From positions 3,968,001-4,032,000 of the forward strand of contig CM071590.1 in the NCBI GenBank assembly GCA_036429605.1: a DNA stretch of 64,000 nucleotides, in the 5' to 3' direction. Below, piece by piece: positions 11,063 through 23,613 of the stretch; position 1 is the first letter of the stretch; each line of letters opens with the position of its first letter. This stretch comes from Cladobotryum mycophilum. Its lineage: Eukaryota; Ascomycota; Sordariomycetes; Hypocreales; Hypocreaceae. The notes beneath the pieces are model-generated. The model did not search any database and was not told the DNA's origin. It was given only the letters and a program-made list of their open reading frames with translations. Both the position numbers and the translations under genes were made by a program.

Positions 11063-14000
11063 GGCTTAGACTGTTGTGGGGTGTGGCAGGTGAAAGAAAG
11101 AAGATAGCTGTCCTTGAAACGCTGTGACGTGGGAGAGCTGTTAGCTTCCTTGTTGATTCAATCAAGTTTGATGCTGGCGTCCTGAGAACTTGGGCGGGTG
11201 AGTCACAGTCCCTGTCTGGGAGAGGGCTATGCACACCGAGGCGGGATGGTATCGACCAGGGCCAGTCTAGAATGACCGACGAGAGAAGAAGTAGAAGAGG
11301 ACAGAGTATCCGGATGGAAGAGAATGAAATAAGTCCTTACCAATTCCCGCGTTCAAGCTGGACAAAGGTTGGTCAATCCGAAACCTCGAGTCCACGACAC
11401 CAAGCTGGGTAGCAGAGAGTTGACGGAAGAGCGAGGAATCAAGGCGATTGACGAGTGTGACACAAAAAAAAACAAGGCGCCTTGCGATCGTGTGTGTTAA
11501 TCGAAGATGCGGGCGGGCACAACAAGATTGATCGCAGCAGCAACAGCAGCAGGTGACTCGGCCAAACCGACAGGGAAGAATAAGAATGACTGAGGTTGCA
11601 AGAAGAAAGGCTCGAGGGGACGGGGCGCCAAATGGATATATGAACACAGCAAACCCGGCAACGGTCGGAGTTGGGTGACGGTTGAAACTGGGAGTGAGTG
11701 GAACAGGCGAATGGGGGTGGGAAGAAACAGAAAAGATGAGGAGATGGGATTGAAAAAAGCGAAAACGGCCAGGGACAACAGGGACTGGACGAAAAGTCAG
11801 GTCGGGTCAGGTCTTTACTGGCAGCTCAACAATTAGGCAGCGTTGATTTCTGAGGGGGCACGTTGGAAGAGAGGAGGACGAGACGAAAGATGAAAGGCTA
11901 AGCAACGGGAGAAGAGAAGATGAAGGTGGATGTACCCCCCGAAACAGCGTGTAGTGCTTAGAAAGCAGTGCAGCGACCATGTTTTGGAGGGCGGACTTCA
12001 GCGACTCAGCCCACCGGAGACTGCTGCCTAGTAACCATGACGAATTGGGGCTAGCGTATTTCATGGGCTGAGGCGTGGGCTCAATGAAGGAGAAGAATCC
12101 CTGTCGCATTGTAATCTCTGTTATAGGCTCTATTCAGAGGGTACATGATGCACTAGCTAGCCCAAAGCCATTGTTCGGTTCCGCCGTTGGGCAAGATTCG
12201 CTGCAAGTCACTCTGAACCGCTATGAGGGAACTACGATTTCCCCCTCAACCCCTCTATGCGCTCCCCAGCGCTGCGGCTCTGTGGCACTTTGGATCGAGT
12301 TAATGGCCCAAGTCACTCGACTATCACTAAACAAACCGACTTGTCCTCTACATCACATAGACTACACACTGCATCCCTTCAAAGACCCACACGCAAGCAC
12401 CCACTAGACTTGTTCTCCCAATGTTCGACAACCTTGAATGAGTATGGACGGACGGACGGCCAACGGCGACAACGAGCCTTTCGGCGGTGGTGGTGGGTGT
12501 GATGGTGGTCTTTGTGTTGTTCGTTTGTTCGTTGTTCGTTGTTCGTTGTTCCAAGGAAGCATCTAATACTACTGTGTAGAACAAGTCTGTCGCCTCCCGC
12601 TGCCACGATTTTCTTTTTCTTCTTCTTCCCTTTGAGACCACGTTGTCGCCGTTTCCGAATAATGGCGAGAAGTCGGAGGGGGGCGAGGGCAAGTTGGGGA
12701 GCAAAAAAAAAAAGAAAGCAAATCAAGGGCCAAAAAAAAATCATCAACTGCCCAAAATGCCCCTCGTATGCATATGACGACGGTTGGCGACTTGCCCAAG
12801 ACGTCTATCTGGACACTGTCACGGCCATAAGCCTATCGTGATGCCTTGCGCGCATGTCACCTGTATGTACAGGGGGTAGGGGGATGGCAGGCCATTGTTG
12901 GCTGGCCATCAATCCACAATCAAAGAATGGGTGCAGGTGCATGGGCATGGCCCATGGGAGGAGGAGAAGCAAGACAAGGGGGAAGGCAAAGGACAAGACA
13001 TGCTGCTGCTGCAATTAACCCTCTGGTTCGTGTTCTTCGGCCCTAGAGGACCCCCATCGCCCATCGCCCTTTGATTTTGCTTTTTCTTGCGCCGCCCACT
13101 AGTTTGACTTGCTCAACCGGGCTGCCGCCATCGTCGTCGACTTAGCCACCGCTTGATTTTGGGGGTGGAAGGGGGGAGGATCCGGTTCGATGGAAACTGG
13201 ATTTCCCATCCACAGTCATGGCACTTTTTTCTCACTCTCAGTTGTGGTGCAGAGCGGCAGCCAGAACTGACGGATAGGCTGATTTGAACTGACAAAATGC
13301 CAGAGAGGGCTTCAATCAAGGGAGACGCAGCAGCACAAACCGATTACATTTGCACGACAAACCTGAAGCAATGATGACGCCGCTAAACTATTTTTGGCAA
13401 TCACCGAAAGCAACCGGAGGGCACCAACAGTCCAGGACTTTGGATTGATCAATCCAGAACATGGGCGAGAGATATGTCCACTATTACCTCATGCCCCCAG
13501 CCAACCAGCCAACAAAAGCCCAAACGCCGTGTGTGTCAATGTGTTCTCCCCCCCCTTCTCTAGCCACTGTGTCTGTGGGCATTGATGCATGCTGGCGTTT
13601 GGGGGAGAGAGGGCGATGGCGATGGCGAGACGATCTACAGTGCCGTGTGTTAGTGCCCGCCGGACGCTGTATTCGCCCTCGTTCCCTTGTTTCCTATTCG
13701 TTTTGATCTGTTGTCTATTCGTCGTTTTTCGTTTGGTCACCTGCCCTCTTCCTTTTCTCCCTGACGCTGCACCACGTACCTCCGTACTGTACGTAATGAT
13801 CCGATACGAATGACTGGCGTGTCTCGACGTCAACCAAGAATAACTCTCATTTGCTAGCGGCAAGCCGTTTCTGCTCTCCTACCTACTGGAGGAGGAGGAG
13901 GGGGAGAGGCTACGTGGTTGTCTCCTCGCAGAAATGTGCCGTTTGCTCCTCCAACCACCGCATCGTCAAGCATCATGGATGAAATTAAGCTCGGCCCTTG

Positions 14001-15894
14001 AGTGAACACATACTCATCATCCTCGTCATCTACTAATAATAACGCAACATGCCGCAACAAATCACACCCGTAAACAGAATCAACTAAATCAATCGTCTGA
14101 TCCACATGTAGGGCTGGACGATTCGAAAACACAAAAACAGACGTCGCGTTGACTCATTCCAATCCATGCTCGCCGCCAAGGGTCGATGGTAGCCACAGCG
14201 TACCAATCTCATTGGGCTTCGCTGTCCTGCATGAGATGGGTCGAGACACTAGGTTAGGACTTTCGGCAGCTTGGCCGGTCCTGGTCCGCCAAGGGCGCAC
14301 GAAGATGATGTCTATGAGACGTTTTTTTGTTTCCTCTCGTAGGGGAGAAGGGGAAGAAAGGGGGGTCACTTTGAGCCTCAAGATGTTTTCGTTTCTAGGT
14401 GTTACTCAGTAATGCCCCCCCCCCCACGTAATTGACGTACGTACGTAGCATTCGAGGACGTAATCTGACCAAAAGTTCTCTCCCTCTCTCACTCAGCGCC
14501 GCGCAATACCGCGCGCCCTTTGCTTTACTTTACCCAATATCTGTCTTAAAAGTCCGATACCAGAGCTGGGATGAAAAACTCCTAGTTGCCAAATAAATCA
14601 ACCAATCGAAGGCCTCTTAATCAAGCAGCCTGATCAAATCTACCCCCTCCCCAAGGCATCCATATTCCCAAAAGGTCCATTACAAGGGCCCAAGGGATAA
14701 GGTACCTTTTTTATCACTAGTACCGGCTAAATAAGGATCCCCCTTGATTGTTTGTGTGATCTCTGGAATTCGGCTGCCTTCACAAGCAAGCAAATGATCC
14801 CTAATGGGGTAGAATGAGATGGAGGGGCCCAAGCTCTTACACGCGCGGCTTTACGACAACAGATATGCGGCTCTTCAGCCAAGCCTATCTCGCTCCCATC
14901 CCCCCTTCCATGAAATCATAGGAAACCAAGGTTTGCGTCGTACTGCCGGTGATCGATGACGGACATGTCGACGCAGAATTAGACCCATGATAGTAAAGAT
15001 AGTAGTTGAGACAGTGAGATAGTGTTGACATTAGTTTCCGCTCTCCCCCGCTCAAGGCAGTCATATTTGTCTGGAACACAGAAACGCAACTCCACTAGTA
15101 AAGAGGTGCATCTGCGAACAAGGCAACAAAATTATCAGGTAGCATAAGGCTTCATTTTGTTTTAGTTAAAAAGAAAATAAATGGATAAACAAAAGAAAAA
15201 AGTTCCATCAGCTGGGCATTCACACATTTCACATGCTGCGCTTGTGCGTCTTTCATGGGAGGGGGTCCCGGAGAAAACTGTGTGATTTGATGTTGTGATG
15301 CCCAACTCGGCCTTAATGCTCCGCTATTTTTTAGGTAACCAGGGTTTGGCGAGACTTGAATTGAATCAAACATCGAAACTGCTCAGGCCCTGGAAGATGT
15401 CTAAAGAAGCCGTCACTAATTATTCGTTGTTTTGTTTACGTGCTTTATTCAGTCATTGTCTTATCAGAGGTTGTTTGACTACACTCGTACCCTAGAACAA
15501 AGACGAATTCTTCATCCCATCAAAAATGACTTGCACTTATGGAAAAATACAAAGCTACGTAAACAATGCCCATAGTTCCATGGAACGTAAGAAGAACTCT
15601 TAGGGCTTGGAAGGGGGGAATAAGGAAAACAATGTTCATTGTTGCAGCTACTTTGGGATCCCTTTGCTCTTTCAAAATAGTAGTATAACTTCCTCATGAT
15701 GAGCCTACTACTCATACGAAACCACGATGATTCCGTCCAAAAAAAAAAAAGACAGATAGTTTATAAAACTTGTAAACCAAAAAGTTATCTCAATGCCCGA
15801 ATGCCCTCTACCAAGAGATAATATTGGCATATTCACACCACTCCGGCGCATGTTCCAAGTCCTCGAGTGTTGCATAGTTACCTACCCAGGCACC
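11063..15894. other. 4.8 kb gene-free region upstream of the C2H2 gene
   Basis: Numerous short frames occur on both strands but none has domain content or joins into a family sequence. The DNA includes purine/pyrimidine-biased tracts, a run of 11 C at 14415-14425 and ACGTACGTACGT nearby. It may contain the long 5' leader and promoter of the zinc-finger gene, or a non-coding transcript. Neither can be shown from sequence alone. Confidence 0.5.
14415..14425. repeat. Poly-C run (11)
   Basis: Eleven consecutive C followed shortly by a (ACGT)3 tract, in intergenic DNA. Confidence 0.85.
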
Positions 15895-16815
15895 ATGCCA
15901 CGACCCCGAACCCCCAGACGAAGAAACATCATATGCGAGAACGATCCAGAGACGGGCATTGTGACCACACCATCTATAAAGAAAGACGGGAAGATGGCAC
16001 GCAACAGCAACAAGACTCGCTCTCCGACCCATGGTGAAAAGCCCACTAACACACACAGGCACCCCGACCCAAAACCGAGATAGGAAACCAAGCAGAGACT
16101 CGCTTCTGCCCTCTTTATCGGAGACACCCCCAAGGAAGACCCCTTCTCCGAGTGGAAGAACCTCCTGGCGGGCCTGTACGGCTTCATCGTGCCCGGGGAG
16201 TTCTGTGATAACTCGCCCCCCTACCACCCCTGGACGATCCGCGGCCGTGCTCGTTTGAGGTATATCCGGGAGCAGCTCCGCCTCCCCGCGGAGACCACCG
16301 CCGAGCAGGTAGAAACCTACCTCACCAACAACATATCCATCATCCGCCACCTGATCCTCAGGTTCGTGCCCAATCCGGACTGGTACCTCGAGGACCTATC
16401 CGGAACGCAGGAGGTCCGCCCCCGCAAGGCAGGGTGGAAGCGGTACTGCGACCTCCTCCTGGCCATCAGGGAGCTCCGCTGGGAGAATAGGACCATACCC
16501 AGGGCCATCAAGTTTGTGTCGAGGCCCCTGCAGCAGGATGTGTTTGACAGGGCTGTCGTCTTGAGGAAGATGAGGAGCGGGGACTGCCCTGCGTTTGTGT
16601 ACAATAGAGCTTGCGCGGCGGACCCGGAGTTTGCTGTGTCGGAGGAGCAGAAGAAGATTGATGTTTTGGAGAAGAGGTTAGCTCGGCCGTATAGTTTGCT
16701 GAGGTATGTTACTTGTGCGGAGGACCTCGAAGAGGACGATGACGACGACGACGATAATGACGACGATGAGTACGAGTGTTTCCAGAGTGAACAGTTTATA
16801 TCAGATATATCATAG
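15895..16815 (+). CDS. Conserved-looking protein of unknown function with acidic C-terminal tail
   Basis: The firm part is the frame from about 16084 to the stop at 16813-16815. It reads as a soluble, charged, tryptophan-containing protein (PFSEWKNLLAGLYGF, YHPWTIRGRARLRYIREQL, WYLEDLSG) ending in a run of Asp residues (about ten in DDDDDDDNDDD). The 5' end is uncertain. An in-frame TAG at 16081-16083 is followed at once by coding sequence and looks like an intron acceptor. The upstream frame beginning ATG at 15895 (basic, MPRPRTPRRR) is in the same phase. A donor at 15961 (GTGACC, weak) would join them in frame with a 123 bp intron; the donor at 16034 would shift the frame. I recognise no family. 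The stop lies only 59 bp from the 3' end of the convergent CAP59-like gene. Confidence 0.6.
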
Positions 16816-16874
16816 CAGCCGTTGCCAACATCCATCCTTTCAGGATATAGTCTTATAATACACATACATGCTTC

Positions 16875-18255
16875 TCATACATGCGCCCACCCATTTTCCA
16901 CAAGGACCTGCATTTCATTGATCAAACAAAACTCGCCCGGCTCATAATTCCCAGCACGTTCCCTTTCCCAACGCTTTACCCTCGACCCAACCACCCACTC
17001 ATCAAACGTGAAGACAGTCCACCTCCTTATCCTATTCGTCCACAGCCCCTTGAAAATCTCCCACGTGGAAACCCAGGCGGCGCCGGCGGGGTGGGTGATT
17101 TCGTATGCCAGAGGATTATATCCAACCCTGACCCGCGGGTTAACGTACACTCCCAACGTCTTTGATAAAGGATTGTCCGCGTGGATGAGACAGCACTCGG
17201 ACCCTTCTAGGTGGTGCGTAGCTAATGAGTCTGGCACAGCGCGGAAGCGGAGCTGCGTCGAGGAAATAAATGGTTCCGCTGGCATAACGACTGTTTACTA
17301 GACTTAGCTCAACTGACTTCACTAGGGAGAATATCGAATAACTCACCTATACCGTTCCAACAGCTGGTAACCGGTACAGCATCTCGATGGTTGATCATCG
17401 CAGTCCGGGAGCCCCAGGACTTGAAATATGGCCATGTCGGCATTATGTGCGGCTTTCCTCGATTATCCCTCAAGGCAAACGTGTCATAGTATATAGGCGG
17501 CTTCGAGAAGTCAATGGAGCAAGCCGCAGCATATTCCCCGCCGTTTGTCTCCATCAATGTCAAGACATCTTCAGTCTATGGATTACCATGTTAGCCACAC
17601 CAAAACTACAGAACCTTTAAAAAGATGGGGGGGGGATGAAAGAAAAGGATGAAAAAAGAGCTTGCCGTACCGTAAAGACCACATCATTCAAAAACAGGAC
17701 CTTGTCAAAGGTAATGCCTTTCTTGCTGAGATCAACCAAGTCCTTAATCGTCTTGTTCCTCAACCGCGCCAGGTAGGGAATGCGCCGGAGCTCTCTTTTG
17801 CCCCTCGACGTATCAATCCACCCATCTCCCTTCTTCGGATTCGATATCTCGTCCAGATGCGTAGTATCCGATACCTCGACCCGGCGCGGTACGTTCCTCT
17901 TCTTCAGCTCCTTGTCCAAGTCCAGAAGCGCACCCTTGCTATCATCCCAGCTCCCGCTCTCGTATATGCTCACAAACACATTCTCCGGCCCAAACGTCTC
18001 GGTAAGGCGAATCACCGCATCGTTCCAGTGGCTCCTCAGTATAGCCTCGTTGTTCCAGTGCATGCTAGCAATGTAGATGCGCTCGCGGGGTCGCGACAGC
18101 CAGCGCGGGCGTTGGCGATCGCCATAGGCAACATTGTGATGGATTCGAAGGATATCGAGAAAATTCAACAAGAAGAAGAATAGAAGAATCAGCCTCGTCG
18201 TTCGCCCGCGAAGAATTCGACGAAGGTACAGCCGATTGGCATCCGTGATAATCAT
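16875..18255 (-). CDS. CAP59/CMT1-like glycosyltransferase (alpha-1,3-mannosyltransferase family)
   Basis: Exons 18255-17671, 17575-17347 and 17290-16875 give 409 residues. Introns are 95 and 56 bp, and the joins read NDVVFTTEDVLTLMETNGG and CWNGIVVMPAEPF, both conserved in this family. A single hydrophobic segment at about 21-37 (LILLFFFLLNFLDIL) after basic residues marks a type II Golgi membrane anchor. The lumenal domain carries IYIASMHWNNEAILRSHW, ENVFVSIYESGSWDDSK and FLNDVVF, typical of the CAP59_mtransfer family named after Cryptococcus capsule proteins. Ascomycete members are widespread but their acceptor is generally unknown, so cell-wall or glycolipid mannosylation is inference. 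An in-frame ATG 57 bp upstream (18312) could extend the N-terminus by 19 residues. The shorter start puts the anchor near the N-terminus. Confidence 0.87.
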
Positions 18256-18864
18256 ATTGCCTGCAGGCGTGTGGTTCAGCGAGGGAGGGGACGCATGGAT
18301 CAGGTGTGTCAAGAATGAAGGATCGCGAATTATCCAATGACCAGCAAATATTATGAGCCCAACATGGTGCCAATTGAAAGCAGGGTCGGTAGACAGATCG
18401 AGGCTGTCTTCAATCCAACAGGTCTTCTCTTAGCGATGATGATGAAAGCTTCAGAAAGCTGTCCAACATCTGTGACAAAGAATACGAGGGCAACGCTAGG
18501 TGACAACAATAGCATCAATACGGCTTACATAATCTATTGTCCTCAACCAGCGCAGGACATCATGAGGAGGAGGCAAGCATTCCAGGTTGCTAAACGCTGT
18601 TGGAATGGAGAAGCATATGAGAGCAATTGAACTTGACAAATTGAACTTTTTTATTATAGCATGTGCCTAAATGCTCTTTTTTCCAGCCCGGAGATTGCCG
18701 CCATTTTCCATATCTTACACCTAAGCACATCTTCCACCCATTGATTGTACGTCAAAAGCACTCAAAAGCACCCTTCATCCCACTACATCATCTTCTTCCT
18801 CAAACAACACCTTCCCTCAATTAAAACCAAGTGCACTCCAAGCACTACTATTCCTACGATATGC
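18256..18864. other. Intergenic region between CAP59-like gene and PMT4
   Basis: This holds the promoter of the CAP59-like gene and the 3' flank of PMT4, both on the minus strand. A plus-strand frame at 18337-18630 shows no recognisable content. Confidence 0.6.
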
Positions 18865-21280
18865 TTATTTAGCAAAGTGGAGGTCATAACCAAGCCATTT
18901 TCTTCTAAGCACTTCTTCCACTGAGAGTCCCGGGTAGCCGTAGGTCAAGGGCAGGAAGAAGTACCAGCCTGCAGCAGTCAAGCCGAGGACCACCAAGCAG
19001 GCAACCCAAGAGCTTAGAATACTCTGTCCGGCAAATCTCTCGCTAGATGTGATGTGGCGCTTGGGCTCCGGAGCTCTGGCTTTGCCTGGAATATCAACGG
19101 GCTCTGAGTTGAAGATGAACTCGACAAGAGCGCCAGCGACTAGACAGGAGGCAAGATGTGCTGGCAGATAATGGTGCAGGAAGAGCTGACGACCCATAAG
19201 GAAGAACGGGAAGTAATGGGTGGCCCAAGCCAACCAAAAGAAACCAGTAGAGTTGTAAAGTCGAGATCGGGTGCCTAAACATCAATTAGCATTTTCATCA
19301 CTTCAAGGGCGTTGGGAATGGCACTTACGGCGATCCAGAGCATCAATGCCTCGGCGCAATGAGACTTGGTCAGCGAGAATGATACCGGCATACACAGCCA
19401 AGATGCTGCTAGCAAGCCACCAGCCAACAGGGTTTCCCAGGAAATAAATCTGTTGACGGGTGTCATTCTGAGTCCAGAAGCTCACTCCTCGAAGCAGGAA
19501 TGGCCACTGGTAGGGGTGGCTAGCATACGGGTGGCTAGCAGTCAATTTGCTGTTGTGGTAGAACATGGAACTCTGAAGCTCGAACCACTTGCGCAGGAAT
19601 GGCATGTGCTTCACCTTTCGCTCCTCCTTTTGGCGACGATTGTGATCGACAGGCAACGAGGTAATATCCTCGGCAAACCAGACGTTGGAACTAGGTGGGA
19701 TTTGTTTGTTACCATTGATTTCCTGCTGCTTGTGGCCCCAGTCAGGAAGTGGCTTAGTATGAGTCCACATAGCGACCTTGCTGGGGAAATGGATGAGCTT
19801 GAAGTGACCAGAGACAGTCCTGAATATCTGGTCGGTTTTACCCTGCTCAATGCGAATCTCAAACAGAGTGTCGTTGACGCGGGCATTGTAGGCCTCCTCG
19901 GATGTCACACAGGTGAATTCCTGGTTGGTAGGATAATACGGCGAGGCAACATCGTGAGAGAGCAGGAACTTGTCGGTAACGATGTGCTTCAGGCGCACCA
20001 CGTCATAATTCTTGATAGCCTCACCAACTGTCTTATCATGGTTGGCAGGAAGAAGCTGCCAGTAGTTGTTGGTATCATTGTGGGGATAACCAGTAACTTG
20101 CTGACCCTGGCTGGAAATACGGCCATCATCGTATCTCAGGGGGTATGCATCATCGTGGCTGTGAAGATAGGCTTTGGTTTCCTTGTGCCTGATGGTGATG
20201 GTATCGTAGTACTGGATCTCAACAGAGCTCGCCAGCATCACGTTGTCGCTCAATGTCTCCTGGAACTCAGGGGACATGAAATCGTCACCGGGGCCGGACC
20301 GAGACAAAACAGCGAAGTGCACCTGGAACCAGAATAGGTAGAAAATGAAAGGTAGGATGATCAGACCAAAGGCACGGGCCGCAAAGTGCTTGACAAATTC
20401 AGGCAAGCTGACGGCGCCTTTGGGTCGCTTGACATCCAACAAATCCCACAGGTCAATGACAACCGCGGATCCGATGGTGACGAAGGCGAAGAGGCCGACG
20501 TACTTGGTGGAGATGTCGCAAGAAAGAGCGAAGCCGGTGAGGATAAGCCACTTCCACCACTTTCGGCTGAATGCTTGATATCGCAACTTGTAGAATTTGA
20601 TGTAGCACAGAAGACTGCACGCCATGGCCAAGACGAGTGTAGCATCGAGCAAGATGAGGCGAGTTTGCCCAATGTGCGCATTGTCGAGGAGGACCAGGCC
20701 AGTAGCAACAAGGCAAGCGGGTATGCTGTAACCAGACTCCCACATTATGAGATAGGTCACAGTGACAGTCAGGGCGCCCAAGAAGGCGGGCAGGCCTCGG
20801 AACGCAACATAGGGAACTTTGTTGGCAATGTAGGAGTCGCCAATGTTCTCAAAGTGGAAGTGACCATCATATCCAACGAGCCAGCCAACGAAGGCGAAGA
20901 GGAGCTTTGCGAAAGGAGGGTGGACATCGAAAAAGTAGGTTTTCTCAATGTAGTACGAGGCGAACTGCAACAGTGTTAGCTGTAGCTTATGGCTTGATGA
21001 AGCTATACATATATATCCATACCTTGCCGAAGTGGACTTCGTCAAAGACGACCTCATTGGGATGACTGATGCCCCAGAATCGGGTAACAAAGCCAAGGAT
21101 GGTTACCAAAGTCAGCGCAAGCTGATGACCGCGCTCAGGCTTGCTTGGATTTCGTTGCGCTGCCGCCTTTGCCAGCTTGTCGAGTTCATCTTCGGGTGCG
21201 GGCGAGGACGAGCCGTCAGCCCTTTTCGAGGGGACGTTCCTCTGCCGCAGGCTGCCCTGCGGCGTTGGACTGCGAGCCAT
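18865..21280 (-). CDS. PMT4: Protein O-mannosyltransferase Pmt4
   Basis: Exons 21280-21023, 20964-19329 and 19274-18865 give 767 residues; introns are 58 and 54 bp. The enzyme transfers mannose from dolichyl-phosphate-mannose to Ser/Thr of secretory proteins in the ER membrane. The conserved acidic loop VVFDEVHFGK|FASYY spans the first intron, followed by FFDVHPPFAKLL and FENIGDSY. A multi-pass N-terminal GT39 domain is followed by a lumenal MIR region (about 315-500, including YLHSHDDAYPLRY and LLSHDVASPYYP) and a C-terminal membrane domain (GVSFWTQNDTRQQIYFLGNPVGWW, YFPFFLMGRQLFLHHYLPAH). These signatures match the PMT4 subfamily and not PMT1 or PMT2. The stop follows DLHFAK, resembling the yeast Pmt4 tail. 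Length equals the family norm and no break is seen. Confidence 0.96.
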
Positions 21281-22699
21281 GGCTCAGTAAAGCTTCAGGA
21301 AACACAAAAGTCAGCATTGTTCTCAATGGTAGAGAGTACGTTTTGTTGCGCGGGTTGACTACAACGGATGACGTTGCAGCGGCGTGAAGAAGCTTCCACT
21401 CAAGGTGGCGGTTGTACTCACAAGAACAGAAATCGGACCCTACACCAGAGAAATTATCGAGGGAAAAAAGAAAAGAACCCCAGGATAAGGAATGAAGAGA
21501 AGAAAATGGAAAAAAGGAGCACCGGAAAGATGCGACGAAGATTGGAGGCTCGAATTGGGGATGCTTGAGCCTCCCTTATGCTAAGAATAAAGATTCTCGA
21601 GCTGAGGGAGAGACGAACGTGTCCATCTCCAGGTGCTGGAACTTGAAACCAATGACCTGCTATAACAGGGGTGGCCAAAACGTGCGGCTGGACCCATCTC
21701 CACTGCTGCAAGGAGGTACGTAACCTCTGGAACTCCAGGGCTCTTTCAGGACACTTTGCTTTTAATACAGTGTTCAATTTTGAGAATCGCCCCTTGTTTG
21801 AGGAGTACTGACTCCCTTGTCTTTGCGGCAATCTAATCCGATTTATCCCAGCTCTAGTCAGCAGATTATTGCCTGACCCTTTTTATTTTATTTTATGTAT
21901 CTATTTATTTATTAATTGATACAGGTACGGGTTGGATTACAGCTCCCAGGCGTTAAGAGGATGCAGCCAATGTGTGTCTCATCGCCTATTACAAGCTTCC
22001 ATGGCCTGTGCTTGGGTTCACCAAAAGTTCTGCATGAACATAGTGGGGTCATGTTTTGGTCATGGATGGTGAGTGAGGCCATCAGGGTGACTTTCTATAT
22101 GCTTAAGAAGGGTGTTGAAGAGATGAACGAGGAACAGGACATGGCGTCCTATTACTGTAATATATATATATATATATGTAGACTAATTGCCGACCTCGTG
22201 GTGATTCTATAGCATCTCTTCTATAGCGCTGGGAAAGGTGTAGGACAAGTCCGTTCAATTTCGTAGACGGCAAGTCTCCGCAGCATTGGTCAGCCAAGAT
22301 GCCGAAGACGGCCTCCATTTTCAAGCTACGTTCAAGTCCTAGAATGCTTCATATGTCATCTTACATAGAGTCCAGTCGTCAAATTTACGTCCAAGACGCA
22401 TTTATAACGTAAATACGATGTTTTAGAGTGTCCTTCACTGCCTTCGAGTGGGCCGTTTTAACACATAGCTTCGGATCTTGGGCCGGCAGAAACCGTCATC
22501 GGCGCGGGGGGCGTAACCCGATCGGAGCTTGCATCCGTTGACAGCCCAACTTGTTGAAAACAAAGTACACTCCTTTGGCTACCTATTTAATAGAACCCAG
22601 TTCTTCCATCTAAACATTGGAATCAACATCGACTGTAGGCAGATTCATCTCGTCAAGCTCTTCCTCTGACAGATTTAATAACCTTCCTCATTCACAGGT
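21281..22699. other. Divergent intergenic region between PMT4 and RidA gene
   Basis: This holds the upstream regions of both genes. A short (TA)n tract lies at about 22160-22176. TTTATTTTA-like AT-rich DNA occurs at 21880-21920. No gene was recognised. Confidence 0.6.
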
Positions 22700-23395
22700 A
22701 TGTCGTCACCAATCCTCCGTTCACTCCAGCCCGTGAAGAGAGGCACCATCTTGATCCGGTCTTCATTTGCTATGAACCATGTATTCACATCATTCCCAGC
22801 TTTCCAAAGATCCAAATCTACAATGGCAGACCAGGCTATCGTCTTCACCAAGGAAGCTCCCTTCCGTAAGTTGCCCAATGCCCTGACCTTTGGATTAGCT
22901 CGTACTAACTTGACTTCTACCAGCTCTGGGCCCTTACGTGAGTCTTCTGAAGATCAGATTGTACGAATGGAGCTCTAACATATGATGACAACATATAGTC
23001 CCAAGCTATCAAGACCCCTACCGCCATCTACTGCTCCGGCCAAATCCCCCTCACCGCTGATGGCGTCCTGATTGAGGGCACCATTGCCGAGAAGACCCGC
23101 AAGTGCTGCGAGAACCTCGATGTTGTTCTCAAGGAGGCCGGCTCATCCCTCTCCCGAGTTGTCAAGACTACTATTTTCATCTCCGACATGGCCCACTTTG
23201 CCGTTAGTTGCTCTATAATTTATGCGTTAAGCATCTACTGACTTGCTCTAGGAAATGAACGGCGAGTACGAGAAGTTCTTCTCTCACAAGCCTGCTCGAA
23301 GCTGTGTTGCCGTCAAGACGCTCCCCAAGAATGTGGATGTTGAGATTGAGGCCATTGCCCTTCCAGGCGATGCCCCGACCCGAGGCAGCCTGTAA
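22700..23395 (+). CDS. MMF1: RidA/YjgF/Mmf1 family enamine-imine deaminase, probably mitochondrial
   Basis: Four exons: 22700-22865, 22924-22937 (only 14 nt), 22999-23202 and 23252-23395, giving 175 residues. RidA proteins hydrolyse reactive 2-aminoacrylate and other enamine/imine intermediates released by PLP enzymes. The core runs from about residue 42 (MADQAIVFTKEAPFPLGPYSQAIK) through YCSGQIPL to the C-terminus. Arg144 in KPARSCVAVKTLP corresponds to the substrate-binding arginine of the family. The first 41 residues are rich in Arg, Ser and hydrophobics and lack acids, as in mitochondrial presequences. Yeast has separate mitochondrial (Mmf1) and cytosolic (Hmf1) forms; here the internal ATG at residue 42 could give a cytosolic form from the same gene (inference). 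Introns are 58, 61 and 49 bp. Confidence 0.93.
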
Positions 23396-23613
23396 ATAAA
23401 CAAGTTATGACCAATACAAAATGTTTCTAGTTTAATGCTCTAGTTCCCTCTCCCTCCCGTAAGCTCCCTATAATGAGTGTAAATCCGACCAGTAGTTCCA
23501 AGTAATTGTCAAGATCATAGTAATATTATGACTGTATCTCAAGGCATTCGTCACCTAAACTTGATTCTACAGTAAACCTTTTAAGACTCTTTATCTATAT
23601 AGTGTTAAATGGT

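Noticed and set aside
13854..14132. Minus-strand frame of 92 codons with an acidic run
   Set aside because: No homologous features, low-complexity proline run, no supporting splice sites.
18337..18630. 97-codon plus-strand frame between two minus-strand genes
   Set aside because: Composition is not convincing and it lies in the promoter of the CAP59-like gene.
19366..20337. 323-codon plus-strand frame
   Set aside because: It is the antisense shadow of the PMT4 coding sequence, whose minus-strand reading matches the family throughout.
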